This document shows, piece after piece, positions 5,681 through 10,026 of a stretch of DNA of 10,026 nt (position 1 is the stretch's first letter; each line of letters opens with the position of its first letter). A program made the translations under genes and the position numbers. Source of the stretch: Dehalococcoidia bacterium (lineage in GTDB: Bacteria > Chloroflexota > Dehalococcoidia > UBA3495); NCBI GenBank assembly GCA_002730485.1, contig PCAH01000065.1, positions 1 to 10,026 on the forward strand, read 5' to 3'. A model generated the notes under the pieces. That model did no database searches. It saw only the letters and a list, made by a program, of their open reading frames with translations, and had not been told where the DNA came from.

Positions 5681-6775
5681 CTAGAACATTACTATTCCGC
5701 GGCCTACTTCGCCTTTGTCCATGTCGCCGTAGGCCTTGTTGATGTTGTCCAGGGAATAATGGCGGACCACCAAGTCGTCCAGGGGCAGCTTCTTGGACAG
5801 GTACATGTCCACCAGCTTGGGCATATCCACCGCTCCTGTCATGGAGCCGTAGTAGGTGCCGCGCATGGTCTTCTCGTTCCGGACCATATCCACCGCGTTG
5901 ATACCGGCCTCTGCGCCCACGGGAGCGATGCCCACCACGGTCACCGTGCCGCTCTTGGCGGTCATGTCGTAGGCAGCCTTGGTGGTATCGGCCGATCCGA
6001 AGACCTCAAAGGCGTAGTCGACACCCTTGCCGTCGGTCAACTCCTTGACCTGGGTCACCGGGTCCTTGTCCGAGGCGTTCACGGTGTGGGTGGCGCCGAA
6101 CTTCATGGCGAACTCGAGTTGCGACTCGCGGATGTCCACGGCGATGATCTTGGCGGCGCTGGAGAGGGCCGCGCCCATGATCACGTTCAGGCCCACTCCG
6201 CCGCAGCCGACCACGGCCACGGTGCTGCCGGGCTTTACCTGGGCGCTGGTGATGGCTGCGCCGACGCCGGTGGGGACGCAGCAGCCGATCATGGCGGCGA
6301 TGTCCATGCCGATGGGTGTGTCGATGGGCACCACTGCGGCTTCGGGCATGACGCTGTACTCGGAGAAGCAGGCGGTCTTGCCGAAGTGGTGGATGCGGGT
6401 GTCGCCCTTGTGGAGGCGGGTTGTGCCGTCGAACATGAACGCACCGGCGGCAGCGTGGGTGTCGCAGAGGTGGGCGTTGCCAGTCAGGCATGATTTACAG
6501 CGGCCACAAGAGGAAACAAATGAAAGGATGACCTGTTGTCCGGGTCGTACCGACGTCACACCAGGGCCGACGGCCTCGACGGTGCCTGCGCCTTCGTGTC
6601 CCAGGACAACGGGAAGCAGGGTTGGGGCGTCGCCGTGCATGTAATGGCGGTCGCTGCGGCAGATGCCGGCGGCGCCGATCTTGACCAGGACCTCCCCAGC
6701 TTTCGGGTCGTCCAACTCCACATCCTCAACGATCATCGGACTCTTCTGTTCGTACAACACGGCGGCTTTAACCAT
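5681..6775 (-). CDS. Zinc-dependent alcohol dehydrogenase (medium-chain dehydrogenase/reductase)
   Basis: The 364-residue protein is a medium-chain alcohol dehydrogenase that oxidises an alcohol to an aldehyde or ketone with NAD. Catalytic zinc ligands fit C39 (GICRSD), H60-E61 (GHEGAG) and C165 or C166 (MIGCCVPTGVGA). The four structural zinc cysteines are C90, C93, C96 and C104. The Rossmann motif VGCGGVG is at 189-195, and D214 (AVDIRES) at the end of the second strand indicates NAD rather than NADP. The length and the long insertion between residues 104 and 135 fit the class III/NDMA-dependent-like branch, but the substrate is not certain. The ATG is preceded by gaggagg on the coding strand, 8 nt away. 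It is a single-gene unit with a promoter at 6830-6859 and a strong terminator. Confidence 0.93.
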   Translation of the reverse strand: MVKAAVLYEQKSPMIVEDVELDDPKAGEVLVKIGAAGICRSDRHYMHGDAPTLLPVVLGHEGAGTVEAVGPGVTSVRPGQQVILSFVSSCGRCKSCLTGNAHLCDTHAAAGAFMFDGTTRLHKGDTRIHHFGKTACFSEYSVMPEAAVVPIDTPIGMDIAAMIGCCVPTGVGAAITSAQVKPGSTVAVVGCGGVGLNVIMGAALSSAAKIIAVDIRESQLEFAMKFGATHTVNASDKDPVTQVKELTDGKGVDYAFEVFGSADTTKAAYDMTAKSGTVTVVGIAPVGAEAGINAVDMVRNEKTMRGTYYGSMTGAVDMPKLVDMYLSKKLPLDDLVVRHYSLDNINKAYGDMDKGEVGRGIVMF

Positions 6776-6829
6776 GGCAGGCGCCTCCTCTTAAACAACG
6801 GATTATTTGCGCTCGGAAAGAGCGTGGGT

Positions 6830-6859
6830 ATCATCAAGGATTGGGGTAGGTGGTGTCAA
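6830..6859 (-). promoter_or_regulatory. Possible promoter of the alcohol dehydrogenase gene
   Basis: On the minus strand a consensus -35 box TTGACA (complement of 6854-6859) is followed after 18 nt by GATGAT (complement of 6830-6835), a moderate -10 match. The start would fall near 6823, next to a small gctc-ggaaa-gagc hairpin, with a leader of about 50 nt to the ATG. Confidence 0.4.
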
Positions 6860-7096
6860 ATGGGGGGTGAATGAGATAGGAATTACTGTAAGTCTGTGAA
6901 GTACTAATTGTCTGACCTTTCAGCTTCAACTGGGTTAGGTAGGTAAGCTATATCAAATAGAATCCGGAATTTATCGAATGTTGATTTCAGGACTCAGGTC
7001 ACTTGCGATGTCCAGCTGCCAAAAATATCTGGAATCTTAGAGTAATGAGTCCTTGTAAGTGATTGCAGGTGCTATCCTATCCAAACTGGAGGGTAT
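6860..7096. other. Noncoding spacer upstream of the fusion gene
   Basis: Together with the promoter region to its left, this makes a 321-bp gap between divergent genes. It is visibly richer in A and T than the alcohol dehydrogenase gene. I see no open frame with a ribosome site, no recognised RNA and no repeat shared with the rest of the window. A promoter for the gene at 7097 must lie here, but no convincing -35/-10 pair stands out. Confidence 0.5.
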
Positions 7097-8020
7097 ATGA
7101 AACCAACCAATTGGGTATCTCTGCTAGGCAATTACAGGTTAGAAGATGGCAATGTGGTGTTCAATGGAGGAGTATTCACCGAAGATTCCGGTCAAACCAC
7201 AATCGAAGTAGGTAATTTCGTCTGCGACCGTGAGTTGGGAGACGGGACAATATCTTCAACCATTATCTTCCATGATGACCCTTCTCTTTCGAGTGCAGGG
7301 CTGATTCTGTACTACCATCCATCCACTGGGGCTTTTGTAGCAGTCCGAATTGGTGGGGATACGCTTGTCTCAGTTCGAACATTCACAAACCAACAATGGA
7401 TTGACCACGGGTCTCATGGCCCTAGCGGTCAATTAAAAGAAGACCAACCTTATCAGGTGGTCGTCCATGTTGTTGGCTCGCGGGTCAGAGTGAGTCTAGA
7501 TGGGATACAAATAATCGATGTTTCACTTAGTTTTACTCTCCCACGGGGTCAGACCGGAATCTGGGCGAGTGGTCTTAATGATATTTCATTCATAGATTTC
7601 GATGTTGAACCCGAACGCCCGAAACTTTTTGTAGTCATGCAGTTCACTGAGCCATTCAACGATCTTTATTCCGAAGTTATTCAGAAAATTGGCGAAGATA
7701 GCGGTTTTACTGTTAATCGTGCAGATGAAACGTACGGACCGGGCGTAGTTATTGCAGATATCGCGCAAAGTATAGTGGAAGCTAAAGCAATCATAGCTGA
7801 CATCACCCCAAATAACCCTAACGTGTATTGGGAGGTCGGGTACGCACATGCGCTGCGTAAACCCACGATTTTGATTGCAGAGAGAGAAACTCCACTTCCG
7901 TTCGACGTCTCGCCTTTTAGAACTTTGTTTTATGACAACACCATTTTTGGGAAGTCGAAATTAGAAGAAGGGCTCAAGAACCATATCAAGGAGATCTTAG
8001 AGCAATGGGCGATAACGTAG
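7097..8020 (+). CDS. Beta-sandwich (LamG/ConA-like) domain fused to a nucleoside-deoxyribosyltransferase/TIR-like domain
   Basis: The 307-residue protein has two parts. Residues 1-172 look like a concanavalin/laminin-G-type beta-sandwich of the kind also seen in DUF1080-like proteins: alternating strands, SSTIIFHDD (53-61), AGLILYYHPSTGAFVAV (67-83), and the closing GQTGIWASGLNDISFIDFDV (151-170). Residues 176-305 match a Rossmann-like family related to nucleoside 2-deoxyribosyltransferases and TIR domains: LFVVMQF (177-183), IIADITPNNPNVYWEVGYAH (232-251) and RKPTILIAE (254-262). E246 sits where the ELGYA glutamate is catalytic in deoxyribosyltransferases. A role in cleaving a nucleotide such as NAD is inference. 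There is no signal peptide or membrane segment. The ATG follows ggaggg closely. Base composition (about 43% G+C in two sampled 60-base lines against 70% in one line of the last gene) suggests transfer. No partner gene adjoins it. Confidence 0.85.
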   Translation: MKPTNWVSLLGNYRLEDGNVVFNGGVFTEDSGQTTIEVGNFVCDRELGDGTISSTIIFHDDPSLSSAGLILYYHPSTGAFVAVRIGGDTLVSVRTFTNQQWIDHGSHGPSGQLKEDQPYQVVVHVVGSRVRVSLDGIQIIDVSLSFTLPRGQTGIWASGLNDISFIDFDVEPERPKLFVVMQFTEPFNDLYSEVIQKIGEDSGFTVNRADETYGPGVVIADIAQSIVEAKAIIADITPNNPNVYWEVGYAHALRKPTILIAERETPLPFDVSPFRTLFYDNTIFGKSKLEEGLKNHIKEILEQWAIT

Positions 8021-8048
8021 TGATTTTCTACGACTGAGTTCCATTACC

Positions 8049-8192
8049 TACTCCACCAAAACCTCCTCCGGGCAAACCCTTGTAACCCAGCCGGACATCC
8101 AGGCTGAGTGGCGGCCGCCTCCTCCGGCTACTATTACCACTATGTCGTCGGCGGCGGAGGTTATGGGGGCTAGGGTGTCGGGGGTTGGTCTG
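8049..8192 (-). pseudogene. Truncated 3' fragment of a paralogue of the 8692-9753 gene
   Basis: This 144-bp stretch matches the 3' end of the gene at 8692-9753 closely. Read on the minus strand it encodes a copy of ITSAADDIVVIVAGGGGR (parent residues 315-332) and continues through HSAWMSGWVTRVC to a stop TAG at 8049-8051, with a different final tail (PEEVLVE). In the 31 codons from ITS to VC I count five silent differences and no replacement, so the copy was under protein-level selection before it broke. Beyond that, a run of five G (8180-8184) instead of four shifts the frame, and similarity stops at 8192, next to the dodecin terminator. The rest of the paralogue is absent. Confidence 0.85.
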
Positions 8193-8200
8193 AGAATTAA

Positions 8201-8227
8201 AACAGGCCGCTCTCAGGGCGGCCTGTT
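8201..8227 (-). terminator. Terminator of the dodecin gene, possibly bidirectional
   Basis: A perfect 10-bp stem aacaggccgc/gcggcctgtt (8201-8210 with 8218-8227) closes a seven-base loop. On the minus strand it is followed by ttttaattc, 36 bp past the dodecin stop. On the plus strand it is followed by cttttct, so it may also stop transcripts from the fusion gene. Confidence 0.75.
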
Positions 8228-8262
8228 CTTTTCTGGGGTTAGGAACTTGTTCCCCCGAAGCC

Positions 8263-8496
8263 CTATTCCTTATGCAGGTCTGCGGAGTCTAGGATGCGGA
8301 AGCCGATGTCTAGTGTGACTTGGTAGTGCTCTATGCCTCCGTCTTTGATGTTGCCCCTGATCTCTTTGACCACGAACCAGTCCAGGTTGCGGATGGTCTC
8401 TCCGGCCTTGGCGATGGCTCCCTCGATGGCTGGTTGTACTCCTTCGGGCGATGATCCTACCAGTTCAATAACCTTGTAGGTGTGCGGTGATGTCAT
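8263..8496 (-). CDS. Dodecin family flavin-binding protein
   Basis: The 77-residue product is a dodecin, a small protein that forms a hollow dodecamer storing riboflavin or FMN (or CoA in some bacteria). The whole fold is recognisable: YKVIELVGSSPEG (7-19), AIAKAGETIRNLDWFVVKEI (28-47), RGNIKDGGIEHYQV (48-61) and LDIGFRI (62-68). W40 and Q59 correspond to the flavin-stacking Trp and flavin-contacting Gln of known dodecins. The ATG at 8496 has aggagg (complement of 8503-8508) 6 nt upstream; an upstream extension of 52 residues in the same frame has no dodecin resemblance. It lies 195 bp downstream of the 8692-9753 gene on the same strand, too far for certain co-transcription, and ends at a perfect hairpin. 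Confidence 0.93.
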   Translation of the reverse strand: MTSPHTYKVIELVGSSPEGVQPAIEGAIAKAGETIRNLDWFVVKEIRGNIKDGGIEHYQVTLDIGFRILDSADLHKE

Positions 8497-8691
8497 GACG
8501 GTCCTCCTATCGTTTCGTTCGGCTTGCGAAAATTCCGGTGGAAACTGAAAAACGGAGCGTGAGTCAAGCAGCAGGCAAGCGGGTAAGTCCGTTACCGTTT
8601 CACCCCAGGTTACTCCGCAGCGAAAGCGGGCTGTAGAGTCCCTTGGCCCCAACCTGTCGGACCGTTCGGCATCAGATGAACGTCGGGCGGC

Positions 8692-9753
8692 TTATCCGGC
8701 CCTAACCACCTCCTCGGTGCACACCCTTGTGACCCAGCCTGACATCCAGGCTGAGTGGCGGCCTCCTCCTCCGGCTACTATCACCACTATGTCGTCGGCG
8801 GCGGAGGTTATGGGGACCAGGGTTTCGGGGTTGGTCTGGTCTATCCAGTTGGGCCATACTCGGTTGCCGTAGTGGGCCAGGTCTTTTAGCTGGTGGATGG
8901 GCATGCGGGCGTTGGCGAAGATGTATTCGCGGACGTCGGCCTTGGAGAATCCCGACTTCGCGATCTCGTCAGCGTGCTCCGGACAAAGCACCAGCACGAT
9001 CTGGGAGCGGGTGCCCAGGTGGTAATAGCCCGGGATGCCCACACCGCGCATGTTGCCGGCCAAGGTCCGCAGCACCTCGGTCCCAGTGCCCACCGTGCTT
9101 TCCATGACGTTGTAGACGCCCAGGATGGCGGCGATGGTCACCGTGCTGGCGGTGGGGTCGTAGCCCAGTTCCACGTGCCGAGGCTCCCACGGGCTGAGAT
9201 CCTCGTTCTCGCTGAAACAAAAGCTGTAGCGGAAGGGCGTCGACAGCGTGGCCTTGTCCATGTCGCCGGGGATCAATCCGCCCAGGTTGCGGACGGCCAG
9301 CCGCAGCGCCCGGCCGATGGCGGCGTTGGCCCTAAAGCCAGGCCCGAAGCAGGCAGCGTCGCCGTTGATGTTCAGTTCCTTGGCGATGGGGCCGTTCACG
9401 ATCAGAACCTGGCCTGCGCCGCCGGTGGTCACCGCGTTACCCGCCAGGTTGAACTCGTCCCGCAGTGCCGCTTTCAGGGCCGCCACCACCACGGGGAAGT
9501 GTTCGGGCAGACAACCGGCCATGACGGCGTTCACCGCCAGTTTCTCCAGGGTGACGTTGGAGTTGCCAGGCTGCATGCGGCCAAGCGAGTCGGAGGGTTC
9601 GCCGCCGTGGCCCGAGAGCATCTCGCGGACCAGGGGCTCGGTGGGCGGGACAACCGGTAGGCCGTCGGTCCAACCCTGCTCCCAACAGTAGTCTTGAATC
9701 GCGCGGGGCGAGTCCGCTATCTGGACTCGGCTGGATTCGAGTTCGTTGGCCAT
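8692..9753 (-). CDS. Conserved protein of unknown function (possibly the large family found with UGSC-motif proteins)
   Basis: I do not recognise this 353-residue protein with certainty. It resembles, from memory, a family found beside or fused to UGSC-motif (seleno)proteins. Conserved-looking blocks are WTDGLPVVPP (28-37), NAVMAGC (75-81), VTTGGAGQVLIVNGPIA (108-124), GPGFRANAAIGRALRL (137-152), ENEDLSPWEPRHVELG (182-197) and the C-terminal VAGGGGRHSAW (326-336). The glycine-rich segments suggest a nucleotide- or substrate-binding enzyme. No signal peptide or long membrane segment is seen. The ATG is the first start after an in-frame stop; its ribosome site (ggag, about 12 nt away) is weak. 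A broken paralogue fragment of its C-terminus lies at 8049-8192. Upstream there are two gtcaatt direct repeats (9787-9793 and 9802-9808) and a REPIN-like element. Confidence 0.85.
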   Translation of the reverse strand: MANELESSRVQIADSPRAIQDYCWEQGWTDGLPVVPPTEPLVREMLSGHGGEPSDSLGRMQPGNSNVTLEKLAVNAVMAGCLPEHFPVVVAALKAALRDEFNLAGNAVTTGGAGQVLIVNGPIAKELNINGDAACFGPGFRANAAIGRALRLAVRNLGGLIPGDMDKATLSTPFRYSFCFSENEDLSPWEPRHVELGYDPTASTVTIAAILGVYNVMESTVGTGTEVLRTLAGNMRGVGIPGYYHLGTRSQIVLVLCPEHADEIAKSGFSKADVREYIFANARMPIHQLKDLAHYGNRVWPNWIDQTNPETLVPITSAADDIVVIVAGGGGRHSAWMSGWVTRVCTEEVVRAG

Positions 9754-9809
9754 TTGGGTTTAATGCTCCAATTTACAGTTGGTTGGTCAATTGTGGGTCA
9801 TGTCAATTA

Positions 9810-9959
9810 TGTAGGCGCGGGTTTTTAACCCGCCATGCTGGTCATGAACGATGCCTGTGATTGCCACCGATTTCCCGAGGTGTGGGTTGCCCGTTAATTG
9901 TTCTAGTACACCGACCGGGCGTTTATTTAGGACACGGTGGGTTGGAAACCCACGCCTAC
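9810..9959. repeat. REPIN-like element, second copy
   Basis: This 150-bp noncoding element starts tgtaggcgcgggt and ends cacgcctac. Its two ends are inverted copies, matching at about 20 of 24 positions, and each folds into a hairpin: gcgggtt-ttt-aacccgc and gtgggtt-gga-aacccac. One pair of differences (C-G against T-A) again preserves the stem. It shares the frame TGTAGG..GYRGGTTTYYAACC with the element at 891-1026, but the centre is unrelated. The remaining bases to the window end hold no gene, only a 7-bp hairpin at 9973-9996. Confidence 0.75.
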
Positions 9960-10026
9960 GAACGCGTTTCTGTTTCGCGGAATGGTCGTCGCGAAAGCCT
10001 GACTCCTGGGAAGCGGTGGTTCGACA

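Noticed and set aside
5759..6493. Long open frame antisense to the alcohol dehydrogenase (244 codons)
   Set aside because: Its product is a low-complexity Gly/His/Ala-rich translation complementary to a well-conserved enzyme, with no start signal.
8497..8691. FMN or cobalamin riboswitch upstream of dodecin
   Set aside because: None of the conserved core strings of those riboswitches could be found; only weak local hairpins are present.
8640..8700. Resemblance of AGATGAACG...GGCTTATCCGGCC to the 3' end of RNase P RNA
   Set aside because: The invariant ACAGAA box and the other conserved RNase P regions are missing nearby, and the last part is the coding end of the 353-residue gene.

Overview
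The window looks like a piece of a moderately GC-rich, free-living bacterial chromosome. The gene mix (an enolase-superfamily enzyme, NIPSNAP-like proteins, a zinc alcohol dehydrogenase, a PIG-L deacetylase, ArsM, dodecin) and dispersed hairpin repeats of the type tgtaggggc...gcccctaca and tgtcattctgag...ctcaggatgaca recall Chloroflexota genomes such as Dehalococcoidia/SAR202. This assignment is inferred from style only; no phylogenetic marker is present. No rRNA, tRNA, CRISPR array, integrase or transposase gene was seen.

Layout, left to right: PIG-L/LmbE-type deacetylase (+, 125-844); a REPIN-like inverted hairpin pair (891-1026); a terminator; then a two-gene minus-strand arsenic unit, arsM (1107-1916) preceded by a PadR-type regulator (1979-2374). 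Its promoter has a consensus -35 box, 17-nt spacer and near-consensus -10 box, with an overlapping ATACTA dyad that looks like an autoregulatory operator. Divergent from it are a mandelate-racemase-like enolase-superfamily gene (+, 2625-3722), a MITE-like repeat, and two tandem NIPSNAP-like genes (+, 3975-4280 and 4313-4609). These converge on a GNAT acetyltransferase (-, 4677-5120). A tandem duplication of the MITE-like repeat follows, then a zinc alcohol dehydrogenase (-, 5681-6775) with its own promoter and terminator.

The next part is different. A visibly AT-richer gene (+, 7097-8020) joins a concanavalin/laminin-G-like beta-sandwich domain to a nucleoside-deoxyribosyltransferase/TIR-like domain. 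It is the best candidate here for an unusual, possibly defensive, protein. Just beyond it lies a truncated, frameshifted 3' fragment (8049-8192) of a paralogue of the last gene in the window, then dodecin (-, 8263-8496) and the intact 353-residue protein of unknown function (-, 8692-9753). A second REPIN-like element (9810-9959) lies upstream of that gene.

How the genes work together: padR and arsM form a plausible arsenite-responsive detoxification operon. The enolase-like enzyme, NIPSNAP pair and alcohol dehydrogenase could belong to catabolism of organic acids or alcohols, but the sequence does not show a common pathway. The fusion gene is flanked by degenerate DNA and has no obvious partner gene.
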